A stretch of DNA of 64,000 nucleotides. Source: Alphaproteobacteria bacterium (GTDB taxonomy: Bacteria; Bacteroidota; Bacteroidia; Bacteroidales; FEN-979). The notes under the pieces were generated by a model. That model had not been told where the DNA came from. It saw only the letters and a list, made by a program, of their open reading frames with translations, and did no database searches. The stretch lies in contig SACF01000010.1 in NCBI GenBank assembly GCA_009928665.1, positions 47,659-111,658 of the forward strand. The letters run 5' to 3'. The position numbers and the translations under genes are program-made. Below are positions 55,221-62,958 of this stretch, piece after piece (within the stretch, counting starts at the first letter, position 1; every line of letters begins with the position of its first letter).

Positions 55221-55664
55221 ATGAAACAAAGACTACTTTTTTTTGTCGCATTAACATTAGTTCTGGCATCCTGCCGGTTCGAACATAAAGTGGTGGAGGA
55301 GACATACGCTGATGGTTCTCCTAAAAGGGTATGCATATACAAAGGGAGGGGAGAAGGTCGTGAACTGATCAAGGAGACAACCTATTATCCCAATAAACAG
55401 CCGCAAATGGAGGGTACCTATGTCAACGAGAAGCGAAACGGAAAATGGACCTATTGGTACGAAAACGGAAAAGTTTGGAGCGAAGGGATGTTTTTGAATG
55501 GCAAATCGGATGGGAAACGAGTGACCTATTTTGAGAACGGTAAAATCAGATATGAAGGATTTTATAAAGAAGACAACCGGGTTGGCAAATGGCGCTTTTT
55601 TGACGATAAAGGTCGTTTGTTGCAGGAAGTCGATTACTCAGCCCCACCGAAAGAAACCCGTTAA
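55221..55664 (+). CDS. MORN-repeat lipoprotein
   Basis: A 147-residue protein with a lipoprotein signal (lipobox LASC, Cys18). After it come MORN-variant repeats of about 23 residues: GTYVNEKRNGKWTYWYENGK, EGMFLNGKSDGKRVTYFENG, EGFYKEDNRVGKWRFFDDKG. These repeats form short hairpins on the periplasmic or outer surface and act as binding scaffolds. The gene stands alone between pyrC and a repeat-containing gap; function unknown. Confidence 0.8.
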   Translation: MKQRLLFFVALTLVLASCRFEHKVVEETYADGSPKRVCIYKGRGEGRELIKETTYYPNKQPQMEGTYVNEKRNGKWTYWYENGKVWSEGMFLNGKSDGKRVTYFENGKIRYEGFYKEDNRVGKWRFFDDKGRLLQEVDYSAPPKETR

Positions 55665-55686
55665 ACCTGATGCTTGCCCGCCTGTT

Positions 55687-55730
55687 CCATGGTGCCGGGG
55701 CGCAATAGTGGAATGGTGAAATGGTGTGAG
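55687..55730. repeat. Copy of the GGAATGGTGAAATGGTG intergenic repeat
   Basis: Carries the unit that appears reverse-complemented at 11096-11132. It lies in the short gap between two converging genes, the same kind of location. Confidence 0.55.
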
Positions 55731-55776
55731 CAATCTCCTCCTGCCCGCTAATGAACTTGTCCGCTTGTCCACTGGG

Positions 55777-56787
55777 TCACTCCACCACCACGTACACCGG
55801 CAAATGGTCGCTGAATCCGCCAAAGTATTCCTTTGATCCTGCCGTCCGGTTTGGGATCATCTGACCTGATTTATTTTTATAAAGCATCCACTCCTTTTTG
55901 AAAATATAAGCATACGGTGGATGGATGACGGGATTGTGGCGTTTACCGGTTAAAAGATTCCCCGATACGATAATCTGGTCAAAGAGGTCCCAGTCTTTGT
56001 AAAACAAGGTTCCTTCACCCTTCGCGTAGTTCTCATAAGTCAGGTTATACAAGGAGGCCGGTTTGATCCGCTTTTCAATCTTCTGAGCTTTCAGGACTTC
56101 GGAGATGCTTTTGTTTACGGGCTCGTCATTGAAATCTCCCATCAGGATGATCCGTGCCTGAGGGTCGGCATGTTGTACGGAATCGATATATTGTTTCAAA
56201 AAGGTGGCATTCTCCACTCTTTTCGGTTCCGTCTTTTCAGCCGATCCTTCGCGCGACTTCCAATGGTTGATGAAAATATGGAATGTGTTGCGCTGCTGAT
56301 CCAGAACTTTGATATAAAGTGCCGAACGGGTCTGGAACGAGGCCGCCAACGGAAGAGATTTGTAACCCGCCAGACTTAATTTTCCGGGGCGGTACAGCGC
56401 TGCCACATCGATTCCCCTCGGATCGTTCCCCTCCACGAGAATGGTTTGGTACCCGCCCCGCTGAAGTTCTTGAACCCTGATCAGATCTTCCAGAACTGTT
56501 TTGTTTTCAATTTCAGCAAGTCCGATAAATGCCGGCAGATCGGTGCTGTCGATGGCCGACAGCACTCGGGCGACCTGTTGAAGTTTGCGGTTGTATCTTT
56601 CTGATGTCCAGGCAACTTTAGATCCCGGTAAAAAATCCTCATCATTACGTGTGGGATCATCGATGGTATCGAAAATATTCTCCGTATTATAAAAAACAAT
56701 TTTAAAGGATTTTGCATCTTGTTTCTGAGAGTAACCAATAAGACTGCATACGATCAGAAAGATCAGAAATAAGGGGAATGACTTCAT
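55777..56787 (-). CDS. Secreted endonuclease/exonuclease/phosphatase family protein
   Basis: A 336-residue EEP-fold protein with a signal peptide (1-20, ending GYSQ). The metal-dependent phosphohydrolase motifs are FYNTENIFD, LAEIENKTVLEDL (metal Glu), INHWKSR, MGDFNDEP and the terminal SDHLPV (Asp-His pair). Substrates of the family include DNA, RNA, phosphoinositides and sphingomyelin. With a signal peptide and no T9SS domain it is probably periplasmic, fitting nucleic-acid or lipid scavenging together with the PLD-like protein (inference). Confidence 0.87.
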   Translation of the reverse strand: MKSFPLFLIFLIVCSLIGYSQKQDAKSFKIVFYNTENIFDTIDDPTRNDEDFLPGSKVAWTSERYNRKLQQVARVLSAIDSTDLPAFIGLAEIENKTVLEDLIRVQELQRGGYQTILVEGNDPRGIDVAALYRPGKLSLAGYKSLPLAASFQTRSALYIKVLDQQRNTFHIFINHWKSREGSAEKTEPKRVENATFLKQYIDSVQHADPQARIILMGDFNDEPVNKSISEVLKAQKIEKRIKPASLYNLTYENYAKGEGTLFYKDWDLFDQIIVSGNLLTGKRHNPVIHPPYAYIFKKEWMLYKNKSGQMIPNRTAGSKEYFGGFSDHLPVYVVVE

Positions 56788-56814
56788 CAGAGATTATTTA
56801 ATTTATCAGATTAT

Positions 56815-56841
56815 AAAAAGGGACACCATTGCTGATGTCCC
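56815..56841 (-). terminator. Terminator after the coiled-coil lipoprotein gene
   Basis: On the minus strand, GGGACA and TGTCCC arms around a 10-base loop, followed by TTTTT. It lies 55 bases beyond the stop at 56896. Confidence 0.65.
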
Positions 56842-56895
56842 TGTGCTTTATCCGTCAATTTACTTGTCATCTATAACCGTAGGGCTGATCCCGGA

Positions 56896-57747
56896 TCAGT
56901 CAACCACGATGACAAGATACTTGGAATTTGCCCAGAAGGCCTTATAATCAAGGATCTGCAACGCCTGAATGACTTTTTTATCACCTGAGAATTTGTAGGA
57001 ACTCGAAGGATGGTTCGAAAGGATCTTTGCTTTTTTACTCAGGATGGAGATCTCGGTCATTTTGCGAACGTCAATTTTAGTAAAGAGGTCCTTGTTAAAA
57101 TCGGCCAGCAGTTCACCGCTCTTGATGATTCCGCTCTTCTTGAGCTCCTTGTTGGTGCCGATAACGTAATACGCGGTGTTCAACGCTTCATCCTGGGCAG
57201 CAATGGTTTGGTTCTGGCTGCTGATCTGGGACCCTTGTGACCGCACCGTGCGCGACAAAGTATCGATCTTCAGATTGGCTGTTTCAAATGCACTGTTCAG
57301 CTTGGCAAGTTTACCGCGGAGATCCTCTATTTCGGAAGCTTTTGCCGCAATGTCCTTCTGTAGCCTGTCAACCATTTTGTTGAGCTCATCAACTTTCATG
57401 TTGGCATTTTTCAGTTTCTTGGTGAGGGCCGACAGCGTCTCTTTATTTTTCTGCATCAGACTGTAGATCGTCTGGATATCATTCTTGATCTGTTCTTTTG
57501 CCGACAATTTTAATTCACCCCCGCGATCTGTGGTCAGGTTGATAATGTTCTCTTTTTGTTTGATGGTATCCAGCGTTCCCTGGATCTCGTTAATGGACCG
57601 GATGAATTCATTGATTGCTTCATCCTTTTGCATGGTTTGACTCAGGAGGCTGTCATTTTTAGCCTGCATGTCCTGGGCTTGTTTTTTGGCTTCACGGCCA
57701 CAGGCAATGAAAACCGGGATTAATAAAAGTACAAGATACTTTTTCAT
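56896..57747 (-). CDS. Coiled-coil lipoprotein of unknown function
   Basis: A 283-residue lipoprotein (lipobox FIAC, Cys16). Residues about 20-190 are nearly continuous heptad-rich coiled coil (KKLKNANMKVDELNKMVDRL, EIEDLRGKLAKLN). The C-terminal ~90 residues form a compact domain with YYVIGTNKELKKSGII and YLVIVVD. This matches a common but uncharacterised Bacteroidota lipoprotein layout. Probably anchored in the outer membrane with the coil spanning the periplasm. Monocistronic with its own promoter and terminator. Confidence 0.75.
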   Translation of the reverse strand: MKKYLVLLLIPVFIACGREAKKQAQDMQAKNDSLLSQTMQKDEAINEFIRSINEIQGTLDTIKQKENIINLTTDRGGELKLSAKEQIKNDIQTIYSLMQKNKETLSALTKKLKNANMKVDELNKMVDRLQKDIAAKASEIEDLRGKLAKLNSAFETANLKIDTLSRTVRSQGSQISSQNQTIAAQDEALNTAYYVIGTNKELKKSGIIKSGELLADFNKDLFTKIDVRKMTEISILSKKAKILSNHPSSSYKFSGDKKVIQALQILDYKAFWANSKYLVIVVD

Positions 57748-57769
57748 TTTTAAGGTTTTAAAGTTGATG

Positions 57770-57777
57770 CAAAATTA
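57770..57777 (-). promoter_or_regulatory. -7 box TAATTTTG for the coiled-coil lipoprotein
   Basis: The minus strand reads TAATTTTG, matching TAnnTTTG, 22 bases before the ATG at 57747. Confidence 0.5.
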
Positions 57778-57841
57778 ATCAGAAAATTATAATATATAAC
57801 TCTTCTTGATCGGGAACCCTTAACTTTACGGAAAAAATATC

Positions 57842-59020
57842 GTGCAAAAATCGAGGATCATTTTATTAAAACAAGGAAAAGATGCGGCTATCCGACGATT
57901 TCATCCCTGGATCTTTTCGGGAGCGATCGATCGGATCGAAGGCGCGCCGGGGGTCGGAGATATTGTCAGGATTGTAGATTCCAGCAGGAACTTTCTTGCA
58001 TTAGGCCATTACCTGAAAGGTGACATTGCAGTAAAAATCTTTTCTTTTGAAGAGGTTACAGTCGACGATACCTACTGGTATGAACGTCTGAGACAATGTT
58101 ACCGGCGAAGATGCAGCCTTGGAATTGCTGAACAGGAGCGCCAATCGGCTTACAGGTTGGTTTTTTCGGAGGGCGACGGACTGCCGGGTCTGGTCATCGA
58201 TTATTACAACGGGGTTGCGGTAATTCAGGCTTCGTCGAAAGGCATGCAGAGTCTGTTGCCGGTTTTTACCGAAGGGTTGAAATCCATCTACGGTTCGAAT
58301 TTGCTGGCGGTTTATGATAAAAGTGATGATAAAGAGGGTGGGATTCCTCCCGACCGGAGGTTTCTTTACGGGTCGAGCGAAAGGATTGCGATTCTGGAAA
58401 ACGGGAACCAATTCTTTGTTGACTTTATCAACGGACAAAAAACAGGTTTTTATCTGGATCAGCGCCTCAACAGACTTTTTGCCCATTACTATGCAAAAGG
58501 ACGGGTGGTGCTGAATGCCTTTTGTTATTCCGGGGCATTCTCGGTCTATGCCCTCCGGGGAGGAGCGAAATTGGTACATTCGGTGGATATTTCGAAAAAA
58601 GCGCTGGATTGGACTTCAGAACATGTGGTTCTGAATGGTTTTGATCCCTCCATTCATGAGACATTTGCTGCCGATGTAAAAGATTACCTGGTCACGACCA
58701 GGAACACGTACGATCTGATCATCCTCGATCCGCCGGCCTTTGCCAAAACCCATCGTGTTTCAAATAATGCTTTGCATGCCTACATTCATATCAATGCAGC
58801 CGCGATGAACAGGATCAATCAGGGCGGTTTACTCTTCACATTTTCTTGTTCACAGGCCATCTCGAGGGAGATGTTCCGTGCGGCAATACAATCGGCCGCA
58901 ATCGAAACGGGCCGTCGGGTTACAGTTCTGCATCAGCTTGTACAGGGGCCCGATCATCCGGTGAATGCCTGCCACCCCGAAGGCGATTACCTCAAGGGCT
59001 TGATTTTGATGGTCGAATAA
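57842..59020 (+). CDS. Class I SAM-dependent rRNA methyltransferase (RlmI-like)
   Basis: A 392-residue protein: N-terminal PUA domain (about 5-80, RRFHPWIFSGAI), central strand domain, then a Rossmann methyltransferase with NAFCYSGAFSVYAL (SAM loop), VDISKKALDW and the catalytic LDPPAFAK. RlmI makes m5C1962 in 23S rRNA; this length and layout match. The catalytic Cys motif TFSCSQAIS follows. The start is GTG at 57842. Exact target base not provable here. Confidence 0.87.
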   Translation: MQKSRIILLKQGKDAAIRRFHPWIFSGAIDRIEGAPGVGDIVRIVDSSRNFLALGHYLKGDIAVKIFSFEEVTVDDTYWYERLRQCYRRRCSLGIAEQERQSAYRLVFSEGDGLPGLVIDYYNGVAVIQASSKGMQSLLPVFTEGLKSIYGSNLLAVYDKSDDKEGGIPPDRRFLYGSSERIAILENGNQFFVDFINGQKTGFYLDQRLNRLFAHYYAKGRVVLNAFCYSGAFSVYALRGGAKLVHSVDISKKALDWTSEHVVLNGFDPSIHETFAADVKDYLVTTRNTYDLIILDPPAFAKTHRVSNNALHAYIHINAAAMNRINQGGLLFTFSCSQAISREMFRAAIQSAAIETGRRVTVLHQLVQGPDHPVNACHPEGDYLKGLILMVE

Positions 59021-59056
59021 TGAATTCCATATTATCTGAAATATACGGTAATCCGC

Positions 59057-59064
59057 TAAATTTG
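59057..59064 (+). promoter_or_regulatory. -7 box TAAATTTG for the class V aminotransferase
   Basis: Fits TAnnTTTG, 16 bases before the first ATG at 59081. Confidence 0.5.
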
Positions 59065-59080
59065 CCTTCCCTCCCAAATC

Positions 59081-60295
59081 ATGATGATGGAATTACCAAA
59101 ACCCGGTGAATTTGCCAATTGCTGGTCGCTTGATCCCAACGTTGTTTTTCTGAACCATGGATCCTTCGGAGCTTGTCCTGCCGCTATCCTGCAACGGCAG
59201 GACGCCTACCGCCGGCAACTTGAATCACAATCCATCAGATTTCTCATCCGGGAGATGGAACAGCAATTCAATACGACACGTGAAAAAATCGCTGCTTTTG
59301 TCAATGCACCCCTGGAGGATCTGGTCTTTGTTCAGAATGCCACCACCGCTGTGAATACCGTGTTCCGTTCGCTGAAATTCGACCGCGGCGATGAGATCGT
59401 CTATACAAACCATATTTACGCGGCGTGCAAACGGGTTCTCGATTATGTTGCAGAGACAACAGGAGCGGTACTTGTGGAGGCTTACTTCGGATTTCCGATC
59501 GATCATCCCGGGAAAATCACCGATGCAATTCTCGCGAAAATTTCACCGAAAACGAAAATAGTTCTGATCGACCATATTTCATCGGCTACTGCCCTGATCC
59601 ATCCCGTGGAAGAAATTGTCGGTGCGCTAAACGAACGGGGGATCGATACCCTGATCGACGGAGCACACGCCCTTGGGAGCATACCACTTGATCTGCAGAA
59701 AATAAATGCAACCTATTATACCGCTAACTGTCATAAATGGCTGTGCGCTCCGAAGAGCTCGGCGATTTTGTATGTGCGATCTGATAAACAGGATGGAATC
59801 GTACCCGCGGTGATCAGTCACCCCGGTCATAAAGCCTCCTCTTTTACCGAGCGGTTTTACTGGCCCGGAACCTACGATCCCTCTGCAGTTTTAGCGGTGT
59901 CGGATACTCTCGGCTTCTTTTCTGAACTGCTGCCCGGCGGTTTTCCCGAAGCGATGCAAAAAAATCATGAACTGTGCATCGCCGCACGCAGCCTGCTCTG
60001 TGAACAACTGAACATCCCGAAGCCCTGTCCCGACGACATGATCGCCTCCATGGCAACCATCATGTTGCCTGTTCCGTCACCCGCTGTTGAAGTCGATTAT
60101 AAAAGTATCGATCCGTTGCAGGAATCGATCTTCCGGAAATACCATATCGAGGCGCCGATCTGGAACTGGTCATTCCCGGTCAGACGTTTAACCCGGATTT
60201 CGGCACAACGCTATAATTCAATTGACCAGTACCGTTACCTGGCCGATGTTTTACAGAAAATTATCGAAGAAGAACAACCGGTCTTAAAAAAATGA
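59081..60295 (+). CDS. Class V aminotransferase-fold PLP enzyme (isopenicillin N epimerase-like)
   Basis: A 404-residue PLP enzyme. The start NCWSLDPNVVFLNHGSFGACP is typical of the epimerase-like branch, and the PLP lysine is in NCHKWLCAPKSSA. DHISSATALIHPVEEI and LIDGAHALGS are the cofactor-contact segments (Asp with the pyridine nitrogen). Branch members include isopenicillin epimerase, ergothioneine EgtE and cysteine desulfurase relatives; a C-S lyase, epimerase or desulfurase activity is possible. Three ATG codons in tandem start it; the first is used. No neighbour gives a pathway. Confidence 0.85.
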   Translation: MMMELPKPGEFANCWSLDPNVVFLNHGSFGACPAAILQRQDAYRRQLESQSIRFLIREMEQQFNTTREKIAAFVNAPLEDLVFVQNATTAVNTVFRSLKFDRGDEIVYTNHIYAACKRVLDYVAETTGAVLVEAYFGFPIDHPGKITDAILAKISPKTKIVLIDHISSATALIHPVEEIVGALNERGIDTLIDGAHALGSIPLDLQKINATYYTANCHKWLCAPKSSAILYVRSDKQDGIVPAVISHPGHKASSFTERFYWPGTYDPSAVLAVSDTLGFFSELLPGGFPEAMQKNHELCIAARSLLCEQLNIPKPCPDDMIASMATIMLPVPSPAVEVDYKSIDPLQESIFRKYHIEAPIWNWSFPVRRLTRISAQRYNSIDQYRYLADVLQKIIEEEQPVLKK

Positions 60296-60361
60296 AGGAG
60301 TATTTTTACCTTAATCCGGGAATTATTACTTTTACATTGAAAAAAACTAAATCCGATCCAT

Positions 60362-60742
60362 ATGAAAAAAATGTCATTTCTCTTGTTGGCGCTCATCCCG
60401 ATGATGTTCCTGCCGGTCTCCTGTAAAAAGGACAAAGAAGTCACTTGCACCCTGGTCACCGCGACCACACAGCCGCCCGTCGATATGAATGTGACGTACA
60501 AGGCAGCGCAGACAGGCGACGGAACGATCTCTTCGCTTACTTATGTTACCATTACAGGCACTGTGACAGTAGCCAATCCGCAGCTTCCATGGGAAGTGAC
60601 CGTAGCCGTAACCACCACCACCAATGTCTCGATTGCCGCGGCTGGGACGGTAAAAAACGGCAGTTTGAACATTTCCTATGATGGTAACAGCGGAGGAGCG
60701 ACCATTCATGGAAGCGATTTCTGCTCACAGGAAACAAACTGA
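60362..60742 (+). CDS. Small lipoprotein of unknown function
   Basis: A 126-residue protein with a lipoprotein signal (lipobox PVSC, Cys21) and a Thr/Val-rich mature part predicted all-beta: VTYKAAQTGDGTISSLTYVT, VTVAVTTTTNVSI, NISYDGNSGG. Not a recognised family. It ends at a strong hairpin terminator and is convergent with the helix-hairpin-helix gene. Confidence 0.65.
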   Translation: MKKMSFLLLALIPMMFLPVSCKKDKEVTCTLVTATTQPPVDMNVTYKAAQTGDGTISSLTYVTITGTVTVANPQLPWEVTVAVTTTTNVSIAAAGTVKNGSLNISYDGNSGGATIHGSDFCSQETN

Positions 60743-60791
60743 GCAGATCAGGTTGACAAATTATACCACTTCATAATAAGCGGGCGACAGA

Positions 60792-60849
60792 ACCGTAATC
60801 CCGATCAGATCAAAATCTGATTGGGATTACGGTCGGATTTCATTTTTTT
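60792..60849 (+). terminator. Strong terminator between convergent genes
   Basis: A 19-bp stem (ACCGTAATCCCGATCAGAT and its partner, one G-T pair) with a CAAA loop, followed after a short gap by a T-run at 60843-60849. Serves the plus-strand lipoprotein gene; the stem also lies just past the minus-strand gene end. Confidence 0.82.
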
Positions 60850-60850
60850 G

Positions 60851-61132
60851 TCAGATCTTCTTTTTGTCTTTCCAGTTCCACCATTTCAGCAGTTCCGGAT
60901 CACGCTCCTCCGGCCTGGTCTCTGCGAAATAAATGGCGCAACGGAATGAATACAGCAGACATCTGTCCTGGACTACGCCTGCAAATTCATTTGAGCGTTC
61001 AAACAGATCCTCGGCGTTCCTGCCTTTAAGCATGTCGGCGCTCGTTATGCCTATATTCCATAAGTCATTGGCAATGGACTTTCCAATGCTTGGAATCTGC
61101 ATTAATTCCTTGATGGAGGCTTCTTTTGACAT
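60851..61132 (-). CDS. Helix-hairpin-helix protein (Cdd1/pathogenicity-locus type)
   Basis: A 93-residue protein with a helix-hairpin-helix motif IKELMQIPSIGKSIANDLWNIGI near the N-terminus and RCAIYFAETRPEERDPELLKWWNWK at the end, matching the small Cdd1-type family. HhH motifs bind DNA non-specifically. A -7 box (TAAATTTG on the minus strand, 61168-61175) lies 35 bases before the ATG. Function of the family is not established. Confidence 0.8.
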   Translation of the reverse strand: MSKEASIKELMQIPSIGKSIANDLWNIGITSADMLKGRNAEDLFERSNEFAGVVQDRCLLYSFRCAIYFAETRPEERDPELLKWWNWKDKKKI

Positions 61133-61249
61133 CCGTGAACAGTCAATGCAGGCATAAATACAGGATCAAATTTAAAAAAATCAAGGAAGATTGACTAAGG
61201 AATGTTCGAATTGATGATGATCCCTTGCAAGTAAGCTTGCGGCCTCGTC

Positions 61250-61303
61250 GAAAAGAAAAATCCCGGTTGCTTTCGCAACAGGGATTTGTAGTAGCGGGGG
61301 AAG
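61250..61303. repeat. 54-bp direct repeat, copy 1
   Basis: Identical base for base to 61419-61472. It carries a hairpin (AATCCC, GTTGC, TTTC loop, GCAAC, GGGATT) that on the minus strand is followed by TTTTTCTTTTC, a terminator-like arrangement. A weaker similar stretch with a small GCAAG..CTTGC stem precedes it. Confidence 0.85.
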
Positions 61304-61418
61304 GATTACCTATGGTGATCCGTTGTGGAAGGGCTTTGCAACAAATCCCTCTGTTCGCTTTACTCACACGGTCTTTTTCTTTTCCCTTCAGCCATGCAAA
61401 CAAGTTTGCCGCTGCCGT

Positions 61419-61472
61419 GAAAAGAAAAATCCCGGTTGCTTTCGCAACAGGGATTTGTAGTAGCGGGGGAAG
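61419..61472. repeat. 54-bp direct repeat, copy 2
   Basis: Second perfect copy, 169 bases from the first start to start. The preceding bases (GCAAACAAGTTTGC) resemble those before copy 1 with matched changes on both arms, so the duplicated unit is longer than 54 bases. It is the last repeat before the A+T-rich element. Confidence 0.85.
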
Positions 61473-61570
61473 CTATACAACCATAAAATATCATCATGTT
61501 AAAGGCAATGTAAATCAATTATTTATCATTTTTTGAGGTCAGTTATTTTCCTTTAAATAGTCTATATTTT

Positions 61571-61604
61571 GTTACTTTTTGTTACTATATCGTTACCCGG
61601 TAAC
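61571..61604 (+). promoter_or_regulatory. Phased GTTAC motifs upstream of the integrase
   Basis: GTTAC occurs at 61571, 61581 and 61592, about one helical turn apart, and GTAAC in inverse orientation at 61600. The last two form GTTACC-C-GGTAAC, a 13-base palindrome. They end 10 bases before the -7 box, so a bound protein would influence integrase transcription. Confidence 0.55.
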
Positions 61605-61614
61605 AATTATGCTG

Positions 61615-61622
61615 TATCTTTG
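61615..61622 (+). promoter_or_regulatory. -7 box TATCTTTG for the integrase
   Basis: Fits TAnnTTTG; the ATG is at 61663 after a purine-rich leader containing AAAGGAAAAG. Confidence 0.55.
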
Positions 61623-61662
61623 TGAAAACAAAGGAAAAGAAAAAACACTCAAAAGAAACAAT

Positions 61663-62739
61663 ATGGCAGTTTATCTCAGGAAAAAAAAGTTATCTGGAGG
61701 CAGGCAAAGTTATTACCTGGATATTTGGCACGGTGAAAAAAGGCATTATGAGTTTTTGAAATTATACATTTCAAAGGCCAGGAACCCGATTGAGAAACAG
61801 AGTAATGAAGCAATTAAAGAACTGGCAGAGAGTATAAGAGCAAAAAGAGAGTTAGATTTGGTTGCCTCTGACCATGATTACATACCAAAATTCAAAAGAG
61901 ATACTGATTTTCTGGCATATTTTGAGGCCTTTAAAGATGCTTACAAAAACAAAGATGTTAGACTGGTAAAGGCTTCATTGAAATATTTTACCCTGTTTAT
62001 TGCTGATGAGAAAATAAAGTACCTGCCTATTAAAAATTTGGATGAGAAGTTAACCAGGGATTTTAAAACCTACCTGGAGACAAAAGTACATGGTGAAACT
62101 ATTTCAAATTACTTTACAAAATTCAGAGCGGCTATTCAGGCAGCGGTAAAGGACAAATTAATCTCAACCGATGTAACAAAAAATGTTAAAGTATCAAAAA
62201 CTGGAGGCCTGAAAAAAGACATTTTGAGCCTGGATGAAATTGTTTCATTGTCAAAGGCCAGGTGTGGCAATGACCAGGTGAAACGGGCTTTTTTCTTTTC
62301 ACTCAATACCGGCCTGAGATTTTGTGATGTGAAAGCGTTGCAATGGAAAAACATTGATCATGATAAAATCAGGTTCACTCAGGCAAAGACCAAAAACACC
62401 TCCTCAGCGGCTAACCTTACCGTTGACCTTAACCAGGCGGCCTTAAACATGATTGGGAAAAGAGGCAAACCAGATGAACGGGTATTTAAATTACCAAGCT
62501 CCACAGCCTGCAATAAGGATTTAAAGGCATGGGTTAAGGATGCAAAGATTGAAAAACATATTACCTGGCATTGTGCAAGGCATAGCATAGCAGTAAACCT
62601 TTTAGACAATGGAACTGATGTGAAAACGGTTGCCTCTATTTTGGGTCATTCTGGATTGAAACAAATTGATAAATATCTCAGGGTAATTGATGAGAGAAAA
62701 AAACAGGCAGTAAACCGGTTGCCAGAAATCACAATTTAA
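61663..62739 (+). CDS. Tyrosine recombinase / integrase
   Basis: A 358-residue phage-type integrase. An N-terminal arm-type domain (about 1-70) and SAM-like core-binding domain (about 80-180) precede the catalytic domain. The catalytic residues are all present: Arg219 (NTGLRFCDV), His303 and Arg306 (WHCARHS), His329 (LGHSG) and Tyr338 (KYLRV). The protein is therefore expected to be active. The ATG at 61663 is preferred to the frame start at 61579, which runs through the promoter. Sequence here is more A+T rich than the left part of the window, consistent with transfer. It heads a short operon. Confidence 0.93.
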   Translation: MAVYLRKKKLSGGRQSYYLDIWHGEKRHYEFLKLYISKARNPIEKQSNEAIKELAESIRAKRELDLVASDHDYIPKFKRDTDFLAYFEAFKDAYKNKDVRLVKASLKYFTLFIADEKIKYLPIKNLDEKLTRDFKTYLETKVHGETISNYFTKFRAAIQAAVKDKLISTDVTKNVKVSKTGGLKKDILSLDEIVSLSKARCGNDQVKRAFFFSLNTGLRFCDVKALQWKNIDHDKIRFTQAKTKNTSSAANLTVDLNQAALNMIGKRGKPDERVFKLPSSTACNKDLKAWVKDAKIEKHITWHCARHSIAVNLLDNGTDVKTVASILGHSGLKQIDKYLRVIDERKKQAVNRLPEITI

Positions 62740-62748
62740 TTTACACTA

Positions 62749-62958
62749 ATGACAAATAGGTTAAAGAATCAAATCACACATTTGGAAATCATTAACAGTG
62801 ATTTACAAATTGAGTTGCAAAAAGCAAAAGAAACCATAAAAGATTTAAGAATATTAACCACCCTCCAGAGGGATCGCTTAGAATTATTAGAAAATGAATC
62901 AGAGGTAATAAACAAAAAGCCTACATATTCAAATTCTTATTTGAGAATAATAAAATGA
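62749..62958 (+). CDS. Small coiled-coil protein
   Basis: A 69-residue protein, nine bases after the integrase stop. Residues about 5-50 show heptads (LKNQITHLEIINSDLQIELQ), so it probably forms a coiled coil. Its stop overlaps the next start by four bases (ATGA-type), which supports real translation. Not a recognised family; possibly an accessory factor of the element. Confidence 0.55.
   Translation: MTNRLKNQITHLEIINSDLQIELQKAKETIKDLRILTTLQRDRLELLENESEVINKKPTYSNSYLRIIK

Larger units (their letters stand above)
61133..61662. other. Element-boundary region without genes
   Basis: About 530 bases between the last chromosomal gene and the integrase. It holds a minus-strand -7 box (61168-61175), two identical 54-bp repeats, phased GTTAC motifs and the integrase promoter. 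ORFs here run through the repeats and are not called. A change to A+T-rich sequence begins near 61500. Confidence 0.6.

Noticed and set aside
61250..61303. Possible tRNA 3' end on the minus strand (CTTCCCCCGCTACTA before a terminator-like hairpin)
   Set aside because: No matching acceptor 5' strand, T-loop or anticodon arm within tRNA distance in either copy.
61250..61472. CRISPR-like pair of repeats
   Set aside because: Only two copies, 54 bp long and 115 bp apart, no cas genes; a direct repeat or attachment-type site explains it better.
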